Shown: positions 25,726 to 34,623 of the stretch, one piece after another
How positions within the stretch are numbered: the stretch's first letter is position 1
Layout of the letters: each line of letters opens with the position of its first letter
Assembly: GCA_016196465.1 (NCBI GenBank)
Contig: JACPXR010000051.1
Span: 1-35,279 of the forward strand
Direction of reading: 5' to 3'
Source: Candidatus Omnitrophota bacterium
Lineage (GTDB): Bacteria > Omnitrophota > Gorgyraeia > 1-14-0-20-64-10
Length of the DNA: 35,279 nt
Translations under genes and position numbers: made by a program
Notes under the pieces: generated by a model
Seen by the model: only the letters and a program-made list of their open reading frames with translations
The model's database searches: none
What the model was told of the DNA's origin: nothing

Positions 25726-26636
25726 ACCGGCGGCATCTCCTTTCCATCCAAGATCTCCAGGCGGCCGACATCGAGCGGCTTTTCCAATCGGCCCGGCGGC
25801 TGAAGCGGACCTCCGTCCAAAAGCGTCCCCTGTCCGGAAAAACCCTGGGGCTTCTTTTTCAAAAACCCTCCCTCCGGACCCGGGTCTCCTTCGAGGTGGG
25901 GATGTCACAGCTGGGGGGGCAAAGCCTGTACGTGGGGCCTGTAGAGCTGGAGCAGGGGCGGAGGGAATCGCCGAAGGACCTCGCCCAGGTCCTCTCCCGG
26001 TACCTGCAGGGGCTCGTGGTGAGAACCTTCTCGCACAAGGAAGCGGAGGAGATCTGTCGGTGGTCGAAGATCCCGGTGATCAACGGCCTCTCCGACCTTC
26101 ACCATCCCTGCCAGGCCTTGAGCGACCTGTTCACAGTGCAGGAGAAGCTCCATCGCCTTCGGGGGGTCCGGATCGCCTATGTCGGGGACGGGAACAACGT
26201 CTGCCACTCCCTCATGGAAGGATCAGCCCTCATGGGGATCCATCTGGCCATCGCCACCCCGAAGGGGTATCGGCCCGATCCAAAAATCGTCCGGGGGTCG
26301 CTGGCCGCGGCAAAACGCTCCGGAGGGACCCTCCGTCTCGGGAACGACCCGGGGAAGGCGGTTCATGGCGCCTGGATCGTCTACACCGACGTCTGGACCA
26401 GCATGGGCCAGGAAAGTGAGCGGGGCCTCCGGAAAAAACTGTTTCGCCCCTACCAGGTGAACCGCAGACTGATGAGCCGGGCCGAACCGGGGGCTTACTT
26501 CATGCACTGCCTTCCCGCCCATCGGGGGGAAGAGGTCACCGATGAGATCATGGACAGCCAACGTTCGATCGTTTATGATCAAGCGGAGAATCGGCTTCAT
26601 GTCCAGAAGGCGATTCTCCTGGCGCTCCTCAAATGA
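25722..26636 (+). CDS. argF: Ornithine carbamoyltransferase
   Basis: Condenses ornithine with carbamoyl phosphate to citrulline. The 304 residues include the carbamoyl-phosphate site SLRTRVSFE (50-58), HHPCQALSD (127-135), the ornithine-side motif DVWTSMGQE and the closing HCLPAHRGEE. SLRTR stands for the more frequent STRTR and keeps the binding residues. Overlap with argD and argG by 4 bp on each side makes co-translation almost certain. An anabolic role is clear from context. Confidence 0.96.
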   Translation: MNRRHLLSIQDLQAADIERLFQSARRLKRTSVQKRPLSGKTLGLLFQKPSLRTRVSFEVGMSQLGGQSLYVGPVELEQGRRESPKDLAQVLSRYLQGLVVRTFSHKEAEEICRWSKIPVINGLSDLHHPCQALSDLFTVQEKLHRLRGVRIAYVGDGNNVCHSLMEGSALMGIHLAIATPKGYRPDPKIVRGSLAAAKRSGGTLRLGNDPGKAVHGAWIVYTDVWTSMGQESERGLRKKLFRPYQVNRRLMSRAEPGAYFMHCLPAHRGEEVTDEIMDSQRSIVYDQAENRLHVQKAILLALLK

Positions 26637-27826
26637 GAAAAGACAAAGAGAAAGTGATCCTGGCCTACTCGGGGGGTCTCGACACCTCCGTCTGCATCCA
26701 TTGGCTTCGAAAAAGGGGCTTCCGGGTCTTCGCCTTCTGCGCCGACGTGGGGCAGGGGGAAGATTTTCGGCCGATCCGGAAACGGGCCCTTGCCTGCGGG
26801 GCGGAGCGGGTGATCCTCCGGGACTTGAGAACCCCCTTCATCCAGGAATACATCCTCCCCGCTCTCAAGGCGGGGGCCGTCTACGAGGGGAAATACCTTC
26901 TGGGCACCGCCCTTTCCAGGCCGCTCATCGCCGAGGCACTGGCGGAATGCGCCCGGCGGGAGGGGGCTGGGGCGGTCGCTCACGGCTGCACCGGCAAGGG
27001 AAACGACCAAGTCCGCCTGGAAGTCTCCTTGAAGATCCTGGCGCCTCATCTGAAAGTACTGGCCCCGGTCCGGGAATGGGAGTTGAAATCCAGAGGAGAG
27101 GAGATCCGCTACGCCCAAAGACACAAGCTCCCGATCGCCAGGAAATCGGAATCCCGCTTCTCCATCGATCAGAACCTCTGGGGCGTTTCCATTGAAAGCG
27201 GCCCCCTGGAGGATCCCTGGAAGGAACCCCCTTCCGCCGCGTACCGGTGGACGAAAGATCCCGCCCGGGCACCCTCGAAGGCCGAGCGGGTGACGGTTGA
27301 ATTCGTGAAGGGGGTCCCCGTGGCCTTGAACGGAAAACGCCTCTCCGCGGGGTCCCTGATCCAAAGACTGAACCTCCTGGGGGCCCGGCACGGGATCGGA
27401 AGGGCCGATCTCATTGAGGACCGGCTGGTGGGGATCAAATCCCACGAGGTGTACGAGGCGCCGGCGGCCACGCTTCTTCATGCCGCCCACCGGGAATTGG
27501 AACAGCTGACCCTGGACCGGGAACTTCTCGCCTTCAAGGAGCTGATTTCGCAGCGCTACGCCCGGATGATTTACGATGGGCTCTGGTTTACCCCCCTCAA
27601 ATCGGCCCTGGAGGCCTTCGTCGAGGAGACCCAGCGCTTTGTGACAGGCAGGGTCCGCCTCAGGCTCTACAAGGGAAACGCCGCGGCCGTAGGCCGGGCC
27701 TCGAGGCATTCCCTCTACTCAAAATCCCTGGCCACTTACGCCTCAAGCGACCGGTTCGACCCGCGGTGGGCCGAAGGGTTCATCACCCTCTGGGGCTTGC
27801 CTTACCTCCGGAGGCGGGCGCGATGA
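26633..27826 (+). CDS. argG: Argininosuccinate synthase
   Basis: ATP-dependent joining of citrulline and aspartate. The 397-residue protein starts with the N-type ATP pyrophosphatase loop AYSGGLDTSV (11-20), has CADVGQGED, YLLGTALSRPLIA, the AHGCTGKGNDQVR block and the RLNLLGARHGIGRADLIEDR-type segment (shown here as LLGARHGIG and LIEDR). The length is normal. Stops and starts overlap with argF and argH (ATGA on both sides). Confidence 0.96.
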   Translation: MRKDKEKVILAYSGGLDTSVCIHWLRKRGFRVFAFCADVGQGEDFRPIRKRALACGAERVILRDLRTPFIQEYILPALKAGAVYEGKYLLGTALSRPLIAEALAECARREGAGAVAHGCTGKGNDQVRLEVSLKILAPHLKVLAPVREWELKSRGEEIRYAQRHKLPIARKSESRFSIDQNLWGVSIESGPLEDPWKEPPSAAYRWTKDPARAPSKAERVTVEFVKGVPVALNGKRLSAGSLIQRLNLLGARHGIGRADLIEDRLVGIKSHEVYEAPAATLLHAAHRELEQLTLDRELLAFKELISQRYARMIYDGLWFTPLKSALEAFVEETQRFVTGRVRLRLYKGNAAAVGRASRHSLYSKSLATYASSDRFDPRWAEGFITLWGLPYLRRRAR

Positions 27827-29208
27827 GAAGGCCCAACCGGAAACTTTGGGGAGGACGCTTCAGCCGCCCCACGGCCCTTCCCATCGAGCGGTTCACCCAA
27901 TCCCTGAGGGTGGACCAGCGCCTGGGCGGGTGCGATCTGCGGGCCTCCATCGCCCATGCCAGGATGCTTGGAAAAACGAAGATCATTCCCGCGAGAATCT
28001 CCCGGCGGCTCGCGAAGGCCTTGACCGGGATGCTGAGAGACTTCAAGAGAGGGAAGATGAGGCTGGACCCTTCCGCTGAGGACATTCACACCGCCATCCA
28101 GCTGGAGCTGGAAAAAAGAGCGGGGGAAGCGGCCCAGTATCTCCACACCGCCCGCTCCCGGAACGATCAGGTCGTCACCGACCTGCGGCTCTACTGCAAA
28201 GAGGCGCTGGAGCGGGTCGATGATCAGATCCTGCGGCTTCAAAGGAAGATCCTCGATCAGGCCGGGCGGGCCGGGGCCCAGATCATCCCCGGCTACACGC
28301 ACCTTCAGCACGCCCAGCCGATGCTGGGGGCCCATCTGTTTCTCGGTTACCTGGAGGCCCTGGAGCGGGACCGGCAGCGCCTCAGGGCGGCCCGGGGCCG
28401 GGTGGATGAGCTGCCGCTGGGCTCCGGCGCCCTGACGGGAACCGGGCTTCCCATCGATAGAAAACTCGTCGCCGGGCTCCTTGGTTTCTCGCGGGTTTCT
28501 GAGAACTCAGTCGACGCCGTCACCGAAAGGGACTTCGCCGCGGAGATCCTGTCGGATTTGGGCATCCTGGGGCTTCATTTAAGCCGGATAGCGGAGGACC
28601 TGATCCTCTTCGCCACCCATGAATTCGGATTCATCCGGTTCGATGAACGCCTCCTCACGGGAAGTTCGATGATGCCCCAAAAGCAGAATCCGGACTTTCT
28701 GGAGCTCACCCGGGCGGGGACATCCCGCATCATCGGAAACCTCATGCAGCTCTTCACCCTGCTCAAAGGACTCCCCTCGGGATACCAGAGGGACCTCCAG
28801 CTGGACAAGGAATGCCTCTTCGAAGGCCTCGACCGGGCTCAGGGGATGCTGGACACACTCAGCCTGGGATTCGGCGCGATCCATTGGAACCCGAAAGCGG
28901 CCTTGAGGCAGCTCTCGGACGAGGCCCTTTACGCCACCGACCTGGCCGAATACCTCGTCCTCAAAGGGGTTCCTTTCGCGCTGGCCCACCGGGCGGTGGG
29001 CCAGCTCCTTGCCCATGCCGAGGGCCGGGGGATCTCTCTGGCTTCTCTTCCCCTGAAGGAGTTCCGCCGTTTCTCTCCGGCGTTTGAACAGGGGGTGTAC
29101 GCCCTCTTGAATCCCTCCGCCTCGATCCGGCGCAAGCGCTCCCTGGGCAGCACCGGTCCCGCCCGGGTCCGGGCCTGCCTCCTTCGCTGGCAGAAGAAGC
29201 TCCACTAA
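27823..29208 (+). CDS. argH: Argininosuccinate lyase
   Basis: Splits argininosuccinate into arginine and fumarate, the last step. The 461 residues show KLWGGRFS (7-14), DIHTAIQ, HTARSRNDQV (108-117), the general acid/base region GYTHLQHAQP (157-166, H160) and the signature GSSMMPQKQNPD (280-291). The second Lys of the usual QKKNPD is Gln, while the catalytic Lys (K287) is kept. The start is the ATG at 27823 in the argG stop. lysA follows after 2 bp, joining the arg and lysine runs into one block. Confidence 0.96.
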   Translation: MRRPNRKLWGGRFSRPTALPIERFTQSLRVDQRLGGCDLRASIAHARMLGKTKIIPARISRRLAKALTGMLRDFKRGKMRLDPSAEDIHTAIQLELEKRAGEAAQYLHTARSRNDQVVTDLRLYCKEALERVDDQILRLQRKILDQAGRAGAQIIPGYTHLQHAQPMLGAHLFLGYLEALERDRQRLRAARGRVDELPLGSGALTGTGLPIDRKLVAGLLGFSRVSENSVDAVTERDFAAEILSDLGILGLHLSRIAEDLILFATHEFGFIRFDERLLTGSSMMPQKQNPDFLELTRAGTSRIIGNLMQLFTLLKGLPSGYQRDLQLDKECLFEGLDRAQGMLDTLSLGFGAIHWNPKAALRQLSDEALYATDLAEYLVLKGVPFALAHRAVGQLLAHAEGRGISLASLPLKEFRRFSPAFEQGVYALLNPSASIRRKRSLGSTGPARVRACLLRWQKKLH

Positions 29209-29210
29209 AG

Positions 29211-30473
29211 ATGCACCGCTTCGCCTTGAAAAGAGGACGGCTCTGGTGCGAGGGGGTGCCTGTGGAGGAGGTAGCCCGGCGGGTGGGAACCCCCGCCTAT
29301 CTCTACAGCCACGGCACGATCCTCGACCATTACCGGAAGCTCCAAACCGCCTTCCGCCCGGTGAAGGCCTTGATCTGCTTCGCCGTCAAGGCCAACGGCA
29401 ACCTCGCCGTTTTGCGCCTGTTGGCCAGGGCCGGAGCGGGGTTCGACATCGTCTCGCAAGGAGAGCTCGAGCGAGCCCTCCGGGCGGGAGCGGACCCGAA
29501 GAAAATCGTTTATGCCTCCGTTGGAAAAACCGAAGAGGAGATCCGGAAGGCGGTTCAGGCGGGGATCCTCTTCTTCAACGTAGAGTCCGCTCAGGAGCTT
29601 CGGCAGATCCAGGAGGTCTGCCGGAAGCTCAAGAAGCGCCAGAGGGTGAGCCTCCGGCTGAACCCAGAGGTGGACCCCCACACCCATTCCTTCATCGCCA
29701 CCGGACAGGCGGCCAGCAAATTCGGCATGGACTTCTCCACCGTCTCGACCCTTCTGCGGCGCCGGGGGGAGTTTCCGAACCTCCTCTTCGCGGGACTCCA
29801 CATCCACATCGGCTCGCAGATTTTGGAGGCGGCCCCGTTTGAGGCCGCCGTTCGAAAGGCCCTCCGGATGATCTCCCTGGCGAGGAAAGAGGGCGCGCCG
29901 ATCGATACCCTCAACATCGGCGGGGGACTCGGGATCGTTTATCACCAGGAGGCCCCCCAGACTGCCGCCGAGTTCGCCCGAAGGATCCTTCCCCTCTTGA
30001 AAGGCAGGTCTCTTCAGATTATTCTGGAGCCGGGAAGATTCATCGTGGGAAACAGCGGAATTCTCCTCACCCGGGTTCTGGTTCTTAAGGAAAGCGGCAG
30101 AAAGAAGTTCGCCATCGTGGACGCGGGGATGAACGACCTGATCCGGCCGAGTCTCTACGGGGCTTACCATGAAATCGTTCCCGCCTCGCAAAACGGGATG
30201 CTAAGAAAAAAGGCGCGGTACGACGTCGTGGGGCCGGTCTGCGAAAGCGGAGATTTCTTCGCCAAGGGCCGGCTCCTCCCTTCGCTCGCAGCCGGGGACC
30301 TCCTGGCAATCCTCGGGGCGGGGGCATACGGCTTCACCATGTCCAGCAACTACAACGCCAGGCCGCGGGCGGCCGAGGTGCTGGTCCGGGGAAACCGATG
30401 GCACCTCATTCGCAGAAGAGAAACCTTCGCCGACCTGGTGCGCGGGGAAAGGATCCCCTCCTTTCTGAAATGA
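29211..30473 (+). CDS. lysA: Diaminopimelate decarboxylase
   Basis: PLP enzyme giving L-lysine from meso-diaminopimelate. The 420-residue fold type III protein has the PLP lysine K60 in FAVKANGN, ASVGKTEEEI, HIHIGSQ, NIGGGLGI, EPGRFIVGN, GPVCESGDFFA and GAYGFTMSSNYN, all expected. The ATG at 29211 follows argH by 2 bp, and the stop overlaps dapF by ATGA. It is placed first in the lysine run although it acts last. Confidence 0.96.
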   Translation: MHRFALKRGRLWCEGVPVEEVARRVGTPAYLYSHGTILDHYRKLQTAFRPVKALICFAVKANGNLAVLRLLARAGAGFDIVSQGELERALRAGADPKKIVYASVGKTEEEIRKAVQAGILFFNVESAQELRQIQEVCRKLKKRQRVSLRLNPEVDPHTHSFIATGQAASKFGMDFSTVSTLLRRRGEFPNLLFAGLHIHIGSQILEAAPFEAAVRKALRMISLARKEGAPIDTLNIGGGLGIVYHQEAPQTAAEFARRILPLLKGRSLQIILEPGRFIVGNSGILLTRVLVLKESGRKKFAIVDAGMNDLIRPSLYGAYHEIVPASQNGMLRKKARYDVVGPVCESGDFFAKGRLLPSLAAGDLLAILGAGAYGFTMSSNYNARPRAAEVLVRGNRWHLIRRRETFADLVRGERIPSFLK

Positions 30474-31282
30474 GAGAGCTCCCGTTCGTCAAAGTCGCGG
30501 GATGCGGCAACGACTTCATCCTCCTGGACCGGCGCAAGGTCCCCGCGCCCGTGGACTTCCAAGCGCTGGCCCGGAAGTGGTGCTCCCGCCAGAAGGGAAT
30601 CGGCGCGGATGGAGTTCTCCTCCTGCTCCCCTCCAGGCGCGGGGACGCCCGGATGAGAATCTTCAACCCCGATGGGAGCGAAGCGGAGATGTGCGGAAAC
30701 GGCCTGCGGTGCGTCGCCTGGTACCTGCACGAGATGAACGGCAAAGCCGCCTCCTTCACCGTGGAGACGAAAGCGGGCCTCCTCCGGTCGGAGGTGGTCG
30801 GGGAGGAGCGGGTCCGGGTCACCCTGACCCCGCCGAAAGCATTGCGCCTGGGACTTCAAGTCGCCTGGAAAGGGGGCCGTCTCGCGCTTCATGCCGTCCA
30901 GTCCGGCGTCCCCCACGCGGTCCTCCTCACCACCCGCCTGAAGGAGGCGGAGGTGGAGAGACTGGGGCCCTTCCTCCGGTTCCACAAACTTTTCAGACCC
31001 CAGGGAACCAACGTCAACTTCGTTCAGATCCGTTCCCCTCACCGGATCGAGATCCGAACCTACGAACGGGGAGTGGAAAAAGAAACCCTCGCCTGCGGCA
31101 CCGGCGCGGTCGCTTCCGTGGTCATTGGAAACTCCCTGGGCCGCCTGAAGCCGCCGGTCGCGGTCCTCACGGCAAGCGGGGAACTCCTCCGGGTTGACTT
31201 CCAGGAGAGGAAAAGGCCATGGGAGGACCTCACCCTGGAAGGCCCCGCCCGAGTGATCTTCGAAGGAAAGGTCCGCCCATGA
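30470..31282 (+). CDS. dapF: Diaminopimelate epimerase
   Basis: Cofactor-free racemase turning LL- into meso-diaminopimelate, needed both for lysine and for peptidoglycan. The 270 residues have GCGNDFILLD (11-20), the catalytic Cys pair C75 in MCGNGLRCVA and C209 in ACGTGAVAS, and NVNFVQI (181-187). The start chosen is the ATG at 30470, sharing bases with the lysA stop, and gives the conserved N-terminus. An upstream in-frame start would add 24 residues from lysA. The stop overlaps dapA. Confidence 0.95.
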   Translation: MRELPFVKVAGCGNDFILLDRRKVPAPVDFQALARKWCSRQKGIGADGVLLLLPSRRGDARMRIFNPDGSEAEMCGNGLRCVAWYLHEMNGKAASFTVETKAGLLRSEVVGEERVRVTLTPPKALRLGLQVAWKGGRLALHAVQSGVPHAVLLTTRLKEAEVERLGPFLRFHKLFRPQGTNVNFVQIRSPHRIEIRTYERGVEKETLACGTGAVASVVIGNSLGRLKPPVAVLTASGELLRVDFQERKRPWEDLTLEGPARVIFEGKVRP

Positions 31283-32181
31283 AAACCAGAGATCCTTCCC
31301 GCTGGCTCAAAGGGTCCATGGTGGCCCTCGTCACTCCCTTCCGGAACGGGGAAGTGGACTTCAAGACCCTCCGGTGCCTCATCGAATTCCAGATCCGGGG
31401 CGGGACCTCGGCCCTCGTCCCCTGCGGAACCACCGGGGAATCGGCGACCCTCTCCCACGAGGAACATGAGCGGGTGATCGAGACCGCCATCCAGACGGCC
31501 CGGGGCAGAATCCCGGTCATCGCCGGAACCGGCTCCAACAACACCCAGGAGGCCCTTCGCCTGACGCGCCACGCCCAGCGCTCCGGCGCTGACGCGGCCC
31601 TCCTCATCGCCCCCTACTACAACCGGCCGACCCAGGAAGGCCTCTACCGCCATTTCCGGACGATCGCCGAGTCGGTCTCCATCCCCCTCGTCCTCTACAA
31701 CATCGCCTCCCGCACCGGGGTGAACATCGAGCCGGAGACCTTCGGCAGGCTCTCCATGATCCCCAACATCGTGGGGGTGAAGGAGGCGAGCGGCTCCCTG
31801 GAGCAGATGTCGCGGATCAAGGCGGCTTGCCCCGAGCGCTTCGTCCTCATCTCAGGAGACGACGCCCTGACGCTGCCGGTCCTGGCGATCGGCGGAACCG
31901 GCGTCATCTCGGTCGTGGCGAACATCGTTCCGAAGAGGGTCCACGGCCTTGTCCATTCCTTCGAAGGGGGGCGCCGCGGCGAGAGCCGCCGGATCCACGA
32001 GCGCCTTCTCTCCCTGACCAAAGCGATGTTCATCGAAACGAACCCCATCCCCGTGAAAACCGCCATGGGCCTCATGGGGCTTCTCAAGGACGCCTCCCTT
32101 CGCCTGCCGATGTGCCCCATGAGCGAGGGAAACCTCGTCAAGCTCAAAGAGGTCCTCCGCTCCTACCGCCTCATCCGATGA
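31279..32181 (+). CDS. dapA: 4-hydroxy-tetrahydrodipicolinate synthase
   Basis: Condenses pyruvate and aspartate semialdehyde, the first committed lysine step. The 300-residue TIM barrel has CGTTGESATLS (49-59), APYYNRPTQEGLYRHF (111-126), Y140 in LYNIASRTG, the Schiff-base lysine K168 in GVKEASG and SGDDALTLP. The start is the ATG at 31279 in the dapF stop. The stop overlaps dapB. Feedback control by lysine is family-typical, but I do not read it from this sequence. Confidence 0.96.
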   Translation: MKTRDPSRWLKGSMVALVTPFRNGEVDFKTLRCLIEFQIRGGTSALVPCGTTGESATLSHEEHERVIETAIQTARGRIPVIAGTGSNNTQEALRLTRHAQRSGADAALLIAPYYNRPTQEGLYRHFRTIAESVSIPLVLYNIASRTGVNIEPETFGRLSMIPNIVGVKEASGSLEQMSRIKAACPERFVLISGDDALTLPVLAIGGTGVISVVANIVPKRVHGLVHSFEGGRRGESRRIHERLLSLTKAMFIETNPIPVKTAMGLMGLLKDASLRLPMCPMSEGNLVKLKEVLRSYRLIR

Positions 32182-32969
32182 CCCCACCCCCCGCAAGAAT
32201 CCGCTTGGTCGTCAGCGGCTGCTGCGGCCGCATGGGCTCCCTCATCGCTGAGGAAGCAGCGAAGGATTCCGCCCATTTCGACCTCGCCGGGGCGCTCGAG
32301 CATCCCGGTCATCCCCAAGTGGGAAAACCCTATCCCGCGAAGCCCGGCCTGAAGGTGAGCGACGACCTGCCGGGACTGCTCCAACAGGCGGATCTTCTCA
32401 TGGAATTCACAACGCCGGAAGCAACCCTGGAACATGCGGGGATCTGTGCCGAGGCCCAGGTCGCCATGATCATCGGGACCACCGGACTTTCGCCGGAGCA
32501 AACGGACCGGCTGTTTCGAGAAACCGACAAAAAAATCCCCATCTTCATTTCGCCCAACATGTCCATCGGGATTTTCATTCTTCGAAAGATGATCGGCCAC
32601 GTCTCCGAGGAGCTCCGCAAGCTCAGCGTCCCGATCCAGGAGATGAAACTCTCCGAAGCCCACCACGCCAAAAAAAAGGACAGGCCCAGCGGAACGGCCA
32701 AGCAGCTCGCCAAAGAGATCGGGGAAGCCACGGGGCGGGTCATCCCGGAGAATCAGATCAGCGTCAGACGGGATGAGGAGTTTGACGTCGCCGGTGTTCA
32801 CACGGTGACCTTTGAGCTCGGCGCAGAGAAACTCCTCCTCACCCATGAAGCAACCGACCGGCGGCTCTTCGCCCAGGGGGCCCTTTGGGTCGCCCGACAT
32901 TTCCGCCAAGTCTGCACCGAACCCAAGGTCTACGGGATGGACGATTTCATGGCGCAGGTCCCTCGATGA
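32178..32969 (+). CDS. dapB: 4-hydroxy-tetrahydrodipicolinate reductase
   Basis: NAD(P)H-dependent second step of the pathway. The 263 residues have the nucleotide loop VSGCCGRMGSLI (12-23), EFTTPEA (76-82), IIGTTGLS (98-105), SPNMSIG (125-131) and the catalytic signature EAHHAKKKDRPSGTA (160-174; H162, H163, K166). The ATG at 32178 is within the dapA stop, and the stop overlaps dapL. Confidence 0.96.
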   Translation: MTPPPARIRLVVSGCCGRMGSLIAEEAAKDSAHFDLAGALEHPGHPQVGKPYPAKPGLKVSDDLPGLLQQADLLMEFTTPEATLEHAGICAEAQVAMIIGTTGLSPEQTDRLFRETDKKIPIFISPNMSIGIFILRKMIGHVSEELRKLSVPIQEMKLSEAHHAKKKDRPSGTAKQLAKEIGEATGRVIPENQISVRRDEEFDVAGVHTVTFELGAEKLLLTHEATDRRLFAQGALWVARHFRQVCTEPKVYGMDDFMAQVPR

Positions 32970-34165
32970 GACACAGGCGCGTCATTCCGGCGGTCGCACG
33001 GCGGCTCACCCAGCTGCCCCCGTATCTTTTCGTCGAGATAGACGCCATGAAGGAAGAGATGATCCGCAAAGGCAGGGATGTCATCGACATGGGGGTGGGG
33101 GACCCGGACATGCCGACCCCCGGCTTCATCCTCCGAGCGATGGCGCGGGCCCTGCGCGACCCGGGCAACCACCCTTATCCAACGAACAGGGGATTGGAGG
33201 ATTTCCGGACCGTGATCGCCCAGTGGTACCGGCGCCGCTTTTCGGTGAGACTCGATCCCGCCACCGAAATCTTGCCGCTGATCGGATCGAAGGAGGGGAT
33301 CGCCCACCTTCCGCTGGCCTTCGTCAACCCGGGCGACCGGGTCTGGGTGCCGGACCCCTGCTATCCCCCTTACCGGACCGGGACGATTCTGGCCGGGGGG
33401 CGCCCGGTCTCCGTGCCCCTTCTCTCGGAAAACGGCTTCCTCCCGGACTTAGGCCCCCTGACAAGAGGCGCCTCGGGGGTGAAGCTCTTCTTCCTCAATT
33501 ATCCGAACAACCCCACCACCGCGGTGGCGGACCTGGCCTTCTACCGGCGGCTGGTCTCCTTCGCCCATCGAACCGGGGTCCCCATCTGCCACGATGCCGC
33601 TTATTCGGAAATCGCTTTCGATGGGGTGCGTCCTCCCAGCTTCCTGCAAATTCCGGGAGCCAAAGAGGTCGGAATCGAGTTCCACTCCCTCTCCAAGACC
33701 TTCAACATGACCGGCTGGCGGATCGGCTGGGTCTGCGGAAACGCTCAGATGATCTCGGCCCTGGCCAAGGTGAAATCCAACATCGACTCAGGCATCTTCC
33801 AGGCCGTTCAGAGGGCCGGCATCCAGGCGTTGAAGGATCCCAGAGGGCATCTGGAGCGGATGCTGGAGCTCTACGCCCTGCGGCGGGATCTTCTGGTCGG
33901 CGCCCTCCGGAAATCCGGCTGGAAGGTCACACCCCCCCAAGCCACCTTTTACCTCTGGGCCCCGATCCCCGGCAAAGGAAATTCCAGGCAGACCGCCCGA
34001 CAGCTTCTTGAAAAAGCGGCCATCGTCGCGACACCCGGTGTCGGATTCGGAGCCCACGGAGAAGGGTACGTCCGCTTTTCCCTCAGCGTCCCCACCGGGC
34101 GTCTTCGTGAAGCGGCCCGCAGGATCCAACGGCTGCCCCTATGGCCACCGCCCTCATCGGCCTAG
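32966..34165 (+). CDS. dapL: LL-diaminopimelate aminotransferase
   Basis: PLP enzyme that makes LL-diaminopimelate directly from tetrahydrodipicolinate and glutamate, replacing the DapD/C/E acyl route. The 399-residue fold type I aminotransferase shows LPPYLFVEID (17-26), MGVGDPDMPTP (42-52), YPTNRGLEDFR (71-81), GSKEGIAHL (107-115), NYPNNPT (178-184) and the PLP lysine K244 in HSLSKTFNMTGWRIG. The other dap genes lie directly upstream, which settles DapL over other class I/II aminotransferases. folK starts 25 bp before its stop. Confidence 0.93.
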   Translation: MRHRRVIPAVARRLTQLPPYLFVEIDAMKEEMIRKGRDVIDMGVGDPDMPTPGFILRAMARALRDPGNHPYPTNRGLEDFRTVIAQWYRRRFSVRLDPATEILPLIGSKEGIAHLPLAFVNPGDRVWVPDPCYPPYRTGTILAGGRPVSVPLLSENGFLPDLGPLTRGASGVKLFFLNYPNNPTTAVADLAFYRRLVSFAHRTGVPICHDAAYSEIAFDGVRPPSFLQIPGAKEVGIEFHSLSKTFNMTGWRIGWVCGNAQMISALAKVKSNIDSGIFQAVQRAGIQALKDPRGHLERMLELYALRRDLLVGALRKSGWKVTPPQATFYLWAPIPGKGNSRQTARQLLEKAAIVATPGVGFGAHGEGYVRFSLSVPTGRLREAARRIQRLPLWPPPSSA

Positions 34166-34623
34166 GCTCGAACCTCGGCGACCGGGAAACCCTCCTTCAG
34201 CAGGCCCTAGAGGAAATTCGGAGGGTCCCCCGGACAAAGCTTCTCAAGGTTTCCCGTCTCGTTGAAACCGAACCGGTGGGGGGGCCTCCTCAAGGAAAAT
34301 ACCTCAACGGCGTCGCCAAGCTCTCCACGGAACTCCCTCCCGAGGAACTCCTGGCGGCTCTTCAGGGGATCGAGCGACGGCTGGGCCGTCCCATGAACCG
34401 GCCTCGCTGGGGACCCCGGGTGATCGACCTGGACCTTTTAAGCTATGACGAGGCGGTCCTCCAGACCCCTTCCTTGATCCTCCCTCACCCGAAGATGCAG
34501 GAACGGCTCTTTGTCCTCGTTCCCCTCTCCGAGGTGGACCCCCATTGGAAACACCCGGTCTCTGGAAAAAGAGTGGAGGAGCTTCTCCGGGAGCTTCACC
34601 ATGAAAGTCATTCGGCGCCTTAA
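34141..34623 (+). CDS. folK: 2-amino-4-hydroxy-6-hydroxymethyldihydropteridine diphosphokinase
   Basis: Adds pyrophosphate from ATP to hydroxymethyl-dihydropterin in folate synthesis. The 160-residue protein has IGLGSNLGDRE (6-16), LVETEPVGG, the signature RWGPRVIDLDLL (88-99) and LPHPKMQERLFVLVPL. The start is the ATG at 34141, inside dapL. It overlaps panC by 23 bp. The folate and pantothenate genes at the end of a lysine run look like a general amino acid/vitamin housekeeping operon. Confidence 0.95.
   Translation: MATALIGLGSNLGDRETLLQQALEEIRRVPRTKLLKVSRLVETEPVGGPPQGKYLNGVAKLSTELPPEELLAALQGIERRLGRPMNRPRWGPRVIDLDLLSYDEAVLQTPSLILPHPKMQERLFVLVPLSEVDPHWKHPVSGKRVEELLRELHHESHSAP

Noticed and set aside
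24817-25908. 363-codon minus-strand frame opposite argD and argF
   Set aside because: Shadow frame with no motifs; both sense genes are intact and overlapping.
26597-27709. 370-codon minus-strand frame opposite argG
   Set aside because: Shadow of argG, low-complexity composition and no domain.
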